A DNA stretch of 64,000 nt from Lachnospiraceae bacterium (GTDB taxonomy: Bacteria; Bacillota; Clostridia; Lachnospirales; Lachnospiraceae), in NCBI GenBank assembly GCA_017431345.1, contig JAFRLH010000071.1, positions 1 through 64,000 of the forward strand, in the 5' to 3' direction. This document shows, one piece after another, positions 48,072 to 56,370 of this stretch. A model generated the notes under the pieces. It saw only the letters and a program-made list of their open reading frames with translations, had not been told where the DNA came from and did no database searches. The position numbers and the translations under genes are program-made. The number at the start of each line of letters is the position of its first letter. Positions within the stretch are counted from its first letter, which is position 1.

Positions 48072-48117
48072 AAGGAATCAAAAAAGCCGCCGCTTGGCGG
48101 CTTTTTTGATTCCTTTT
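48072..48117. terminator. bidirectional terminator between upp and trpS
   Basis: A perfect inverted repeat of about 21 bp has a GCTT loop: an inner GCCGCC/GGCGGC stem flanked by A6/T6 and an outer AAGGAATC/GATTCCTT. It ends both convergent genes. Confidence 0.9.
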
Positions 48118-48158
48118 TTCAGAGCCGGGAACAGGAGAATCATCCCCAAGCTTCTTTT

Positions 48159-49241
48159 TTATCTGTACTTTTCCTCGGCTTCCTTCAGCCAGTCGGGATC
48201 GGTAAAGTAGTTGATCTTCATCGCATTCCTGACATTGTTCAGTGTCTCTGCAGCAGTGCGTTCCGCTGTTTCCGTACCGGCCTGCAGGATGTCGCGCACC
48301 TCGGACAGCCTGTTTTCCCAGTAATGTCTTCTTTCCCGGATCGGCGCCAGATGCTCGTTCATGACTTTGTTCAGGAATTTCTTTACCTTCACATCTCCGA
48401 GGCCTCCGCGCTGGTAATGCGCTTTCAGCTCCTCCAGATTTGCGTACTCCGGCAGATATTCCGCAAAATACTCATCCAGACAGCAGGCGTCCAGATAGGT
48501 GAATACAGTATTTCCTTCGAGCTTTCCGGGATCGCTGACTTTCAGATGGTCAGGATCCGTGAACATGCTCATGACTTTCTTCCTGACATCCTCTTCGGAA
48601 TCGGAGAGATAGATGCAGTTCCCGAGGGATTTGCTCATCTTGGCCTTTCCGTCGGTTCCGGGAAGCCGCATGCAGGCTTCATTGTCGGGCAGGAGGATAT
48701 CCGGCATGGTAAGTACTTCGCCGTAGGTCGTGTTGAATTTATGGACGATCTCCCTGCACTGTTCCAGCATCGGCGCCTGATCTTCCCCGACAGGGACAGT
48801 CGTTGCATTGAAAGCGGTAATGTCGGCTGCCTGTGAGATCGGATAGGTGAAGAAACCGACCGGAATGGAAGCATTGAAGCCTCTCATCTGGATTTCGCTC
48901 TTGACAGTAGGATTGCGCTGCAGTCTGGATACAGTCACCAGATTCGCATAATAGAATGTAAGCTCGGTGAGCTGCGGGATCATGGACTGGATGAACAGGT
49001 TAGACTTTGCGGGATCAAGTCCCACGGAAAGATAGTCAAGGGCTACCTCCATGATATTCTGGCGCACTTTTTCAGGATGCTCTGCGTTGTCCGTGAGTGC
49101 CTGTGCGTCTGCGATCATGATGAAGATCTTATCATATTCGCCGCTGTTCTGCAGTTCGACTCTTCTTTTTAATGAACCCACATAATGTCCGAGGTGAAGG
49201 CGTCCGGTAGGACGGTCGCCGGTAAGGATGATTTTAGCCAT
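48159..49241 (-). CDS. trpS: tryptophanyl-tRNA synthetase
   Basis: This class I synthetase charges tRNA-Trp. The 360-residue protein has the HIGH-type motif TGRLHLGHYVGSL and KMSKSLGN, and the PVGEDQAPMLEQCREI segment. The 5' leader carries a small hairpin (49261-49278), and I found no T-box; the promoter is at 49289-49317. It belongs to the longer TrpS type. Confidence 0.95.
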   Translation of the reverse strand: MAKIILTGDRPTGRLHLGHYVGSLKRRVELQNSGEYDKIFIMIADAQALTDNAEHPEKVRQNIMEVALDYLSVGLDPAKSNLFIQSMIPQLTELTFYYANLVTVSRLQRNPTVKSEIQMRGFNASIPVGFFTYPISQAADITAFNATTVPVGEDQAPMLEQCREIVHKFNTTYGEVLTMPDILLPDNEACMRLPGTDGKAKMSKSLGNCIYLSDSEEDVRKKVMSMFTDPDHLKVSDPGKLEGNTVFTYLDACCLDEYFAEYLPEYANLEELKAHYQRGGLGDVKVKKFLNKVMNEHLAPIRERRHYWENRLSEVRDILQAGTETAERTAAETLNNVRNAMKINYFTDPDWLKEAEEKYR

Positions 49242-49288
49242 GTTGTCTGCTCCTTAAATGGATCGGCCTGTTCGCCGATATCCTGAAT

Positions 49289-49317
49289 ATCATAAATGAA
49301 ATCAGGAAAAAGGTCAA
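49289..49317 (-). promoter_or_regulatory. trpS promoter
   Basis: On the minus strand, TTGACC, a 17-bp spacer and TATGAT. The leader is about 40 nt with an ATCGGC/GCCGAT hairpin; it is too short for a T-box. Confidence 0.65.
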
Positions 49318-49408
49318 GGAGGCCGGGAAGATCCGTGAAATACAGAAAACAGGGGATTGAAATATTTTTTTTGATGAAAACAAAACGGGATTTTCATGCC
49401 GGATGCCC

Positions 49409-49437
49409 TTGCCCGATAATTATTTCTATGGTATAGT
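49409..49437 (+). promoter_or_regulatory. promoter of the NSS transporter gene
   Basis: TTGCCC (49409-49414), a 17-bp spacer and TATAGT (49432-49437), about 84 bp before the ATG. Confidence 0.5.
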
Positions 49438-49520
49438 TTCACTTTGATGCGGCTGCCGCGGCCCGGCGCATCGGAATGAGAAAAAGCAGGCCGTACGGTA
49501 AAACAAGCAGGAGTTTCGTT

Positions 49521-50909
49521 ATGAACAAAAAAAGAGAATCATTTTCCGGATCGATCGGTTTTGTCCTTGCTGCAGCCGGAAGCGCTGTCGGCCTCGGAAA
49601 TATCTGGAGATTTCCGTTCCTGGCAGCAAGAGACGGCGGCGGACTGTTCCTTGTCGTCTATCTGGTGCTGGCACTGACATTCGGATTTACGCTGCTGACC
49701 GCAGAGGTGGTCATAGGAAGAAATACAAAGAGCAGTCCGCTGACTGCTTACGGAAAACTGAGCAAGCGGTTCGGCTGGGTCGGCGCGATCGCCAGCATCG
49801 TTCCGTTCATGATCCTTCCGTATTACTGCGTGATCGGCGGCTGGGTGCTGAAATATTTCATCGTTTTTCTGGCCGGTTACGGCCTTGACACCGCCGCGGA
49901 CGGATATTTCGGCGGCTTCATCACCGCCCAGTACGAACCGATCATCATGCTGGTGATCTTCCTGGGAATCTGCGCTTTTATCATTTATAAAGGCGTCGCG
50001 TCCGGTATCGAGCAGTATTCCAAGATCCTTATGCCGGTCCTGATCCTGCTCGTGATCGGGATCTCGGTCTTTGCGATGACGCTGAAATCGACCGATGCAT
50101 CCGGCAATACTGTTACCGCACTGCAGGGAATGAAGGTGTATCTGATCCCTTCCTTTGAAGGTGTCACATTCAAGAAATTCCTGCTGATCGTCATGGATGC
50201 CGCAGGACAGCTGTTCTACAGTCTGTCGATCGCCATGGGTATCATGATCGCTTACGGATCCTATGTGCCGGATGAAGCCAATCTGGTACAGTCCATCAAC
50301 CGCATTGAGATCTTCGATACTGCCGTAGCATTTCTGGCAGGCGTTATGATCATTCCCGCAGTATTCGTATTCATGGGACCCGACGGCATGGCAGCCGGCC
50401 CTTCCCTGATGTTCGTATCCCTGCCGAAGGTGTTTGCCGCCATGGGCCCTGCCGGACGTGTTGTAGGAACGCTGTTCTTCGCCATGGTCCTTTTTGCGGC
50501 CGTTACAAGCGCCATGTCCGTGCTGGAAGCAGTTGTATCCGGCCTGATCGATCACTTCAAGCTGTCCCGTACGAAAGGTACGGTCCTGGAGTCCGTGATC
50601 GCGCTGGCACTGGGCATCCTGGTATGCCTGGGCTACAATGTGTTCTACTTCGAACTGCCGCTTCCCAACGGAGCAGTCGCGCAGATCCTGGATATTATGG
50701 ATTACATCTCCAACTACGTGCTGATGCCGGTCGTAGCCATTGCGACCTGTATCCTGATCGGCTGGGTGATGAAACCGGAATTCGTCTTTAAGGAGGCAGG
50801 AAAGAACGGGGAAGAACTCGGAAGGAAGGGTCTGTTCACCCTGATGATCAAGTTCGTTGCACCGGTCATCCTTTCCATCCTTCTTCTGATGTCCCTTGGA
50901 ATTCTGTAA
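49521..50909 (+). CDS. sodium-dependent (NSS/SNF) amino-acid transporter
   Basis: The 462-residue protein has 11-12 predicted helices and the NSS start (GSIGFVLAAAGSAVGLGNIWRFPF) that lines the Na+ and substrate site in LeuT-like carriers. It probably imports an amino acid with sodium; the substrate is unknown. The ATG at 49521 has CAGGAG upstream and starts just before the first helix. A strong terminator follows. Confidence 0.92.
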   Translation: MNKKRESFSGSIGFVLAAAGSAVGLGNIWRFPFLAARDGGGLFLVVYLVLALTFGFTLLTAEVVIGRNTKSSPLTAYGKLSKRFGWVGAIASIVPFMILPYYCVIGGWVLKYFIVFLAGYGLDTAADGYFGGFITAQYEPIIMLVIFLGICAFIIYKGVASGIEQYSKILMPVLILLVIGISVFAMTLKSTDASGNTVTALQGMKVYLIPSFEGVTFKKFLLIVMDAAGQLFYSLSIAMGIMIAYGSYVPDEANLVQSINRIEIFDTAVAFLAGVMIIPAVFVFMGPDGMAAGPSLMFVSLPKVFAAMGPAGRVVGTLFFAMVLFAAVTSAMSVLEAVVSGLIDHFKLSRTKGTVLESVIALALGILVCLGYNVFYFELPLPNGAVAQILDIMDYISNYVLMPVVAIATCILIGWVMKPEFVFKEAGKNGEELGRKGLFTLMIKFVAPVILSILLLMSLGIL

Positions 50910-50974
50910 GAACAGCACCGGGAACCTGACCGGATTTCATGCCTGTTTGAAAAGCAGGCACAGGAAACAGAATA

Positions 50975-51007
50975 AAAACGGCTCTTGATAAAAGAGCCGT
51001 TTTGTTT
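50975..51007 (+). terminator. terminator after the NSS transporter gene
   Basis: A 12-bp stem (AAAACGGCTCTT/AAGAGCCGTTTT) has a short loop and is followed by GTTTT. Confidence 0.85.
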
Positions 51008-51010
51008 TAT

Positions 51011-51180
51011 CATGATTCACAAGCCAAAAGTACAATTTTCGAAACTGTGCCTGCACGAGCGGAGAAAATTGCACTTAGGGCACTCCTTCATGAGCAGGAA
51101 ACAGGGCAGGGCCCCTGTGAACTGCGAATGGAGGGAGGATTGTGGAAGCTCGAAGAGCGAAACAATCCGGGTGAATCATG
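51011..51180 (+). ncRNA. candidate structured RNA, unassigned family
   Basis: The 170-nt segment is closed by a perfect 10-bp stem, CATGATTCAC (51011-51020) with GTGAATCATG (51171-51180). Inside, three further elements can form. P2 pairs 51028-51040 with 51064-51076 (12 bp, one mismatch) and caps a small hairpin. P3 pairs 51094-51097 with 51122-51125 and 51101-51106 with 51113-51118, around a symmetric GAA/GAA internal loop. P4 pairs 51137-51143 with 51162-51168 and GCTC with GAGC, around a GGAA/GAA internal loop. Repeated G-A-rich internal loops suggest sheared pairs and a real RNA on the + strand. No protein of quality is encoded here. I do not recognise the family. A MITE-like palindrome is the main alternative. 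Confidence 0.5.
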
Positions 51181-51274
51181 AATTTACTTTTTGTAATGCA
51201 ATCCAATTATGGTAAGACCTGAAGAAGACTTCAGGATCAGAAAGAATATTGATTTCCTTATCAGGAGAATATAA

Positions 51275-51418
51275 ATGGTCATTAATTTTGAAGAGGAACT
51301 GGCAAAGTTCCGTCCCAGCAAGGAAGTGGAAGAGGCAGAGGACGCCATCGTAAATATGAATCTGAAGGATATGACAGATATTATGCTGGAGATCCTTAAG
51401 GAAAAGGAGAGGCAGTAA
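51275..51418 (+). CDS. 47-residue conserved-looking small protein
   Basis: An ATG with AGGAG 7 bp upstream opens a 47-codon frame: MVINFEEELAKFRPSKEVEE, an acidic stretch, then MTDIMLEILKEKERQ. It ends 2 bp before the zinc-ribbon TPR gene, so it is probably translationally coupled to it. The composition is acidic and helical, with no membrane segment. A hairpin (51218-51235) lies in its leader. Function is unknown; a small partner or adaptor of the next protein is a guess from position. Confidence 0.65.
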   Translation: MVINFEEELAKFRPSKEVEEAEDAIVNMNLKDMTDIMLEILKEKERQ

Positions 51419-51420
51419 GC

Positions 51421-52935
51421 ATGTATTGCTATAAATGCGGGAGCCGTCTGGGCTCCGGCCGCTTCTGCCTGCAATGCGGGACAGATGTCGGCGAATATAA
51501 AAAGATCATCCGCCTGTCCAACAGCTATTACAATGCGGGCCTTGAAAAAGCCCGCCTGAGGGATCTGACCGGCGCCGCGCAGATGCTCGGCTTCTGTCTT
51601 AAGCTGAATAAAAAACATACGGAAGCCAGGAATCTCCTGGGACTCATCTATTATGAGACGGGCGAAGTGACGGAAGCGCTCTGCCAGTGGGTCATCAGCA
51701 AGAACCTGAAAATGAGCGACAACCCGGCGGATAAATGGCTGTCCGCGCTCCGCGATGACAAGAATCATCTGGATGATATGAACCAGGCGGTCAAGAAATA
51801 CAATCAGGCGCTGGTAAATACAAAGAGCGGGGGCTCCGATCTTGCGGTGGTCTCCCTGAAGAGGCTGGTAAGGCAGTACCCGAATTTTATCCGTGCGCAT
51901 CAGCTCCTGGCCCTGATCTACATTCATGAACATTCCTATTCAAAGGCGGGAAAGGTGCTGCGGGCTGCGCTGAAGGTCGATGCCGGCAATCCGCTCTGCC
52001 TGAAATACCAGAATGCGATCAAGGGAAAGCTCGGCAAGAGCGGACCGGAGGCCAGGGAGCGCATCCAGAATGAGATCGCGAGAAAAGCGGCGATCGGAAA
52101 TACGGATCCGGAAGATGACGTTATCGTTCCGGAATACAATGCGCGGGATGCCAGGATGCGGACCATGTGGGCGGTCCTTGCGGGCGCGGCAGCGGCACTG
52201 TGCATGTATCAGTTCGTGATCATGCCCGCGATGAACAGGAACAGCAATGTACGCTCCAATCAGGAAATTGCCGTGTATGACAGCAAACTTTCCGATAAAT
52301 CTCTTGAAGTTACGAACCTGGAGAACCAGATCTCCGATATGCAGGTGGAGCAGCAGAATATGGAAGCCAGGATCGCGCAGCTTACGGGTGACGACGGTCT
52401 TTCACAGCAGTATGACTCCATGCTTTACCTCCTGAAAATGTATATGAACCGTGAGAACGGAAATGTAGATGATCTCGTGGAGGCGTATCAGCGCATCGAT
52501 GAGGATCTGGTCGATTCGGAAATTTATCAGGAGATGTACGACGTCGTCAAACAGTATGTGACTGTGGACCGTATCTCGGGCGTCTATAAGGAAGCCAAAC
52601 AGCTCTATGATGATAATTACTACAAAAAGGCGATCCCGGAGTTTGAACGGGTCCTGGCACTGAACCCTGACTATGTGGATGCGATCTATTATCTGGCAAG
52701 ATGCTATGAAAAACGTGACGACGCATCCTCTGCCCTGAAATACTATCAGCAGATCGTCGACCGGTTCCCTGCGAGCGATTATGCCGATGAAGCCACAAAG
52801 AAGGTGGATGCAGTGCAGGCGCAGCAGCGGGAAGAAGAGTTGGAAGCTGCCGAAGCTGCTGCTGCCGGTGAAGACGGTGCAGAGGGAGAGGCAGAGGACG
52901 ACGATGAGGATCAGAATGAAGATGACGGAGACTGA
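51421..52935 (+). CDS. zinc-ribbon, TPR and transmembrane protein
   Basis: The 504-residue protein has an N-terminal zinc ribbon (CYKCGSRLGSGRFCLQCG, two C-x-x-C pairs), TPR-like helices (about 35-200, DLTGAAQMLGFCLKLNKKH and SYSKAGKVLRAALKVDAGNP), one transmembrane helix (about 242-262, MWAVLAGAAAALCMYQFVIM), a coiled coil (about 275-325), and a second TPR pair (about 385-450, AIPEFERVLALNPDYVDA). The tail is very acidic. The membrane splits it into two TPR regions, presumably cytoplasmic and external. This suggests a scaffold, perhaps in envelope assembly; the function is not known. It follows the 47-residue gene. Confidence 0.85.
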   Translation: MYCYKCGSRLGSGRFCLQCGTDVGEYKKIIRLSNSYYNAGLEKARLRDLTGAAQMLGFCLKLNKKHTEARNLLGLIYYETGEVTEALCQWVISKNLKMSDNPADKWLSALRDDKNHLDDMNQAVKKYNQALVNTKSGGSDLAVVSLKRLVRQYPNFIRAHQLLALIYIHEHSYSKAGKVLRAALKVDAGNPLCLKYQNAIKGKLGKSGPEARERIQNEIARKAAIGNTDPEDDVIVPEYNARDARMRTMWAVLAGAAAALCMYQFVIMPAMNRNSNVRSNQEIAVYDSKLSDKSLEVTNLENQISDMQVEQQNMEARIAQLTGDDGLSQQYDSMLYLLKMYMNRENGNVDDLVEAYQRIDEDLVDSEIYQEMYDVVKQYVTVDRISGVYKEAKQLYDDNYYKKAIPEFERVLALNPDYVDAIYYLARCYEKRDDASSALKYYQQIVDRFPASDYADEATKKVDAVQAQQREEELEAAEAAAAGEDGAEGEAEDDDEDQNEDDGD

Positions 52936-52937
52936 TC

Positions 52938-54377
52938 ATGTCTGAAACAAAGGTGCATTTCGGCTGGCCGGCAGAACTTCTTGAGAGGATGGAGGATCTG
53001 CTGGGAGAGGAATTCCGTGATTACAGAGAGAGTCTGTCAGAGGAAGGCTGGCAGGCTCTCCGTTTTAATATGCAAAAGACCGGCGGCAGGGAAGAGATTA
53101 TCGAAGCACTGCGGACTGCAGTGATTCCGGGAAGCAGTGAAAAAGTGCCCTGGGAGAAGAATGCCTGGTATTATGACCGGCCGGATACGCCGGGAAAATC
53201 GGTCTGGCACGATATCGGTCTGTACTATATTCAGGAACCGTCTGCCATGATCCCCGTACCGCAGATGGGGATCAGACCCGGAGAACGTGTGCTGGATCTG
53301 TGTGCGGCACCGGGCGGGAAAACAGCCCAGATCGCCCAGCGGCTGCAGGGAAAGGGACTGCTGGTCTCCAACGAACCCTACCCGGATCGCGCGGCGGTGC
53401 TTTCCCAGAATATGGAAAGACTCGGTATACGAAATACGGTCGTGACAAATGAAATGCCCGGGCGTCTGCTGGCGCATTTCGGATCCTTCTTTGACCGGAT
53501 CCTGGCTGATGCGCCGTGCTCGGGAGAAGGCATGATGCGAAGACATCCGGAAGTCAGGGCGGAATGGAACCCCGGGATCAACACCATGTGTGCGGCAAGA
53601 CAGCAGGAGATCCTTGCCTGTGCGGCAGGGATGCTGAAGCCCGGCGGTACGATCGTTTACTCTACCTGCACCTTTGCACCGGAAGAGAATGAGAGAACGA
53701 TCGCGCAGTTCCTGAAGCTGCATCCGGATTTTACGCTTGGAGAAATGGAAATTCCCGGGGGATCGCCGGGGATCGGAAGCGCAGACTTTCCGCTGGAACG
53801 GACAGTCCGCATCTGGCCGCACCGCACCCGGGGAGAAGGGCATTTTATCGCGCTGCTGAAAAAAGCCTGTTCTGCAGAAGTAGAACAGGAGGATAAGCGG
53901 AACAGAAAGAAGGACCGCAGAAAAACGCCGGACAGGGAATCTTATAAGCTGCTGTGTGCTTCCTGGGAGGCGCTTTTTGATACCGAGAAGATGCCTGTAC
54001 CCGAACGGGACAGCCTGGTCTGCTTCGGAGACAATATCTGGCTTCCGCCGGAAGGGACCGGGAGCCCGGACGGCCTGAAAATAAAGAGATGCGGCCTGGA
54101 GATCGCATCTGTTAAGAAGGGACGGATCAGCTTTTCCCATGCGCTCGCCATGGCGGTATCCGCGGACGAAGTCCGGAACACTTACGCCATGTCCGCAGAG
54201 GAAGTGCTGAAATGGATGAACGGGGAGACGATCCCTCACACAGGACAGAAAGGATACGTCCTGATGACGGCCTCCGGCTTCCCGGCGGGATTTGGGACAT
54301 GTGACGGAAGGCAGATCAAGAACCATTATCCGAAAGGACTCCGGAAACGTTATGATCCTTCCTTCAGACTGCTTTGA
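52938..54377 (+). CDS. NOL1/NOP2/Sun-family rRNA cytosine-C5 methyltransferase (RsmF-like)
   Basis: The 479-residue enzyme methylates rRNA cytosine with SAM. Domains: an N-terminal family region (about 1-90), the methyltransferase core with DLCAAPGGKTAQIA, DAPCSGEGMMRR (motif IV cysteine) and YSTCTFAPEENE (motif VI cysteine), and a C-terminal PUA-like region (about 380-479, HALAMAVSADEV). This layout fits RsmF/YebU-like enzymes. Its end overlaps the XRE gene tail-to-tail by 28 bp. RsmB is a separate paralog at 58 kb. Confidence 0.9.
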   Translation: MSETKVHFGWPAELLERMEDLLGEEFRDYRESLSEEGWQALRFNMQKTGGREEIIEALRTAVIPGSSEKVPWEKNAWYYDRPDTPGKSVWHDIGLYYIQEPSAMIPVPQMGIRPGERVLDLCAAPGGKTAQIAQRLQGKGLLVSNEPYPDRAAVLSQNMERLGIRNTVVTNEMPGRLLAHFGSFFDRILADAPCSGEGMMRRHPEVRAEWNPGINTMCAARQQEILACAAGMLKPGGTIVYSTCTFAPEENERTIAQFLKLHPDFTLGEMEIPGGSPGIGSADFPLERTVRIWPHRTRGEGHFIALLKKACSAEVEQEDKRNRKKDRRKTPDRESYKLLCASWEALFDTEKMPVPERDSLVCFGDNIWLPPEGTGSPDGLKIKRCGLEIASVKKGRISFSHALAMAVSADEVRNTYAMSAEEVLKWMNGETIPHTGQKGYVLMTASGFPAGFGTCDGRQIKNHYPKGLRKRYDPSFRLL

Positions 54378-54688
54378 GCGCTGATGGCGCTCTCTGTGAG
54401 GAGTTCCCGGTAGATATAGTCGCGGCCTGAACGGTCAAGCATCCGGTAGAGCGACAGGATCGTTTCTTCAGCGGAAGAATACACCGGGACAGAACGGGTC
54501 GGGCCGGCGGAAAGGATCTCGTCGATCCCTACGTTCATGGCTTTTGAAAATCTTAAAAGGAAACGGGAAGAGGGCATGAGTTCGCCTCTTTCCACCCTTC
54601 CGTAGTTCTTCCTGGAGATATGCATCAGATCTGCGGCCTGCTGCTGGGAGAGGCCGTTCCTTTTCCTGATCTGCAGTATTCGGTTCAT
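54350..54688 (-). CDS. XRE-family transcriptional regulator
   Basis: The 112-residue protein has an N-terminal Cro/C1 helix-turn-helix (ILQIRKRNGLSQQQAADLMHISRKNYGRVERGE, about 4-36) and a C-terminal region (about 70-105) without a recognised domain. Its 3' end overlaps the methyltransferase gene. The region upstream holds a dyad (TTTGCGACAAA/TTTGTGACAAA, 54798-54820) that could be its operator, and the same element recurs near the Rpn gene at 7.6 kb. It is divergent from purA. Confidence 0.85.
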   Translation of the reverse strand: MNRILQIRKRNGLSQQQAADLMHISRKNYGRVERGELMPSSRFLLRFSKAMNVGIDEILSAGPTRSVPVYSSAEETILSLYRMLDRSGRDYIYRELLTESAISAQSSLKEGS

Positions 54689-54782
54689 AGTGTATGTCCT
54701 GCGGTATTTCTGGTCTTTCTGTCTGACCGGACAGAAGCGGTTCTGTCCGGGTGACGGGAATTATTATAGCAGACCGCCCGAA

Positions 54783-54831
54783 AATGAACAGAAACTATTT
54801 GCGACAAATTTTGTGACAAAAAGTGATTGAC
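54783..54831 (-). repeat. 49-bp element shared with 7618-7666
   Basis: On the minus strand it matches 39 of 49 positions of the 7.6-kb element, with the exact 17-mer TTTGTCGCAAATAGTTT. It lies between the XRE gene and the purA promoter and includes an imperfect dyad TTTGCGACAAA..TTTGTGACAAA. This is the best operator candidate for the XRE regulator. Confidence 0.6.
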
Positions 54832-54868
54832 AAATCGCGTCGCTGCCGCGGACATGCGCAGACGGTAC

Positions 54869-54931
54869 TTGATTTTGACACGGTGATAGGGTATATTGTA
54901 GCAGGATAAACGGAAGGAAGACCGTTCCTGC
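54869..54931 (+). promoter_or_regulatory. purA promoter and leader hairpin
   Basis: TTGATT (54869-54874), a 17-bp spacer and TATATT (54892-54897). The leader can fold GCAGG/CCTGC with AACGG/CCGTT (54901-54931), without a T run. No purine riboswitch was recognised. Confidence 0.55.
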
Positions 54932-54955
54932 GGGGAATCATGTAAGGAGGTTTTT

Positions 54956-56230
54956 ATGGTTCGTGCTATTGTAGGTGCAAACTGGGGAGATGAAGGAAAA
55001 GGCAAGATCACGGATATGCTCGCGGAGAGATCCGATATCGTCATCCGTTTTCAGGGCGGCAGCAATGCCGGACATACGATCATCAACGATTACGGCCGTT
55101 TTGCGCTTCATCTGCTTCCTTCAGGCGTATTTTACGGACATATCACAAATATCATCGGAAACGGCGTTGCACTGAACGTTCCTTATCTTATAAAAGAACT
55201 GAAAGCGCTGACGGATGCGGGTGTACCGGCGCCGAAGATCATGGTCTCAGACAGGGCGCAGCTTCTGATGCCGTATCACATCCTGTTCGACGTATGTGAA
55301 GAGGAACGGCTTGCAGGAAAGGCTTTCGGATCCACCCATTCCGGGATGGCGCCTTTCTATTCCGACAAATTTGCCAAGATCGGTATTCAGGTGAACGAGC
55401 TTTTTGATGACGAGATCCTTTCCGACAGAGTGGACAAGATCATTACGCTCAAGAATGTCATGCTGGAGAACCTGTATCATAAAGAGCCGCTGAAAAAAGA
55501 GGAGATCATGGAGGAACTGCACAGTTACCGTGATATGATCGCTCCTTACGCGGCGGACGTCTCTGCATACCTTTCCCAGGCAATAAAAGACGGGAAGAAT
55601 ATTCTCCTGGAGGGCCAGCTGGGCTCGATGAAGGATCCGGACCACGGTATCTATCCGATGGTCACTTCTTCCTCTACGCTGGCAGCGTACGGCGCGATCG
55701 GCGCAGGCATCCCTCCCTATGAGATAAAGAACATTACTGCAGTCGTGAAAGCGTATTCGAGCGCGGTAGGCGGCGGTGCTTTCGTTTCCGAGATCTTCGG
55801 AGAAGAGGCGGAAGAACTCCGGAAACGCGGCGGCGACAAGGGTGAGTACGGCGCTACGACCGGAAGGCCCCGAAGAGTCGGCTGGTTCGATGCGGTCGCG
55901 AGCCGCTACGGATGCCGTATCCAGGGAGCTACGGAAGCGGTCCTTACGATCGTGGACGCGCTCGGCTATCTGGATGAGATCCCGATCTGCACCGGCTATG
56001 AGATCGACGGAGAAGTGACGAAAGACTTCCCGGCCGCTTCAAAGCTGGAAAAGGCAAAGCCCGTATGGGAAGTGATGCCCGGATGGAAATGCAATATCAG
56101 GGGCATAAAGGAATACGGTCAGCTTCCGGAGAACTGCAGAAAGTACATCGAGAGGATCGAAGAGGAACTGCAGGTGCCGCTGAAAATGATCAGCAACGGA
56201 CCGGGAAGGGATGAAATAATCATAAGATGA
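54956..56230 (+). CDS. purA: adenylosuccinate synthetase
   Basis: It makes adenylosuccinate from IMP, aspartate and GTP, the first step from IMP to AMP. The 424-residue protein has GDEGKGK (near 12), FQGGSNAGHTI, the SMKDPDHGIYPMVTSSST segment and the TTGRPRRVGWFD motif. TAAGGAGG precedes the ATG. A terminator follows (56238-56261), so it is monocistronic. Confidence 0.96.
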   Translation: MVRAIVGANWGDEGKGKITDMLAERSDIVIRFQGGSNAGHTIINDYGRFALHLLPSGVFYGHITNIIGNGVALNVPYLIKELKALTDAGVPAPKIMVSDRAQLLMPYHILFDVCEEERLAGKAFGSTHSGMAPFYSDKFAKIGIQVNELFDDEILSDRVDKIITLKNVMLENLYHKEPLKKEEIMEELHSYRDMIAPYAADVSAYLSQAIKDGKNILLEGQLGSMKDPDHGIYPMVTSSSTLAAYGAIGAGIPPYEIKNITAVVKAYSSAVGGGAFVSEIFGEEAEELRKRGGDKGEYGATTGRPRRVGWFDAVASRYGCRIQGATEAVLTIVDALGYLDEIPICTGYEIDGEVTKDFPAASKLEKAKPVWEVMPGWKCNIRGIKEYGQLPENCRKYIERIEEELQVPLKMISNGPGRDEIIIR

Positions 56231-56237
56231 TCGGATG

Positions 56238-56261
56238 AAAGGGAACCTGCGGTTCCCTTTT
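56238..56261 (+). terminator. terminator after purA
   Basis: A perfect 10-bp stem AAAGGGAACC/GGTTCCCTTT has a TGC loop and is followed by T. Confidence 0.8.
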
Positions 56262-56370
56262 ACAATGCCGTCATTTACGAATTCGTTAAAGTTGTGTGAA
56301 TTCTATAGAAGAATCCGGTGCTTTAGGATATACTTGTAATAACCGGAACGGAACATCGAAAGGAGACTGT

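Noticed and set aside
49242-49520. T-box riboswitch for trpS
   Set aside because: The leader between promoter and ATG is about 40 nt and lacks a T-box sequence or specifier structure.
50985-51013. TTGATA-N17-TATCAT promoter for the RNA candidate
   Set aside because: It would start transcription inside the 5' arm of P1 and overlaps the NSS terminator stem; probably chance.
50985-51215. 76-codon open frame over the NSS terminator and the RNA candidate
   Set aside because: It starts inside a terminator stem, has no ribosome site and overlaps the structured region; the composition is not protein-like.
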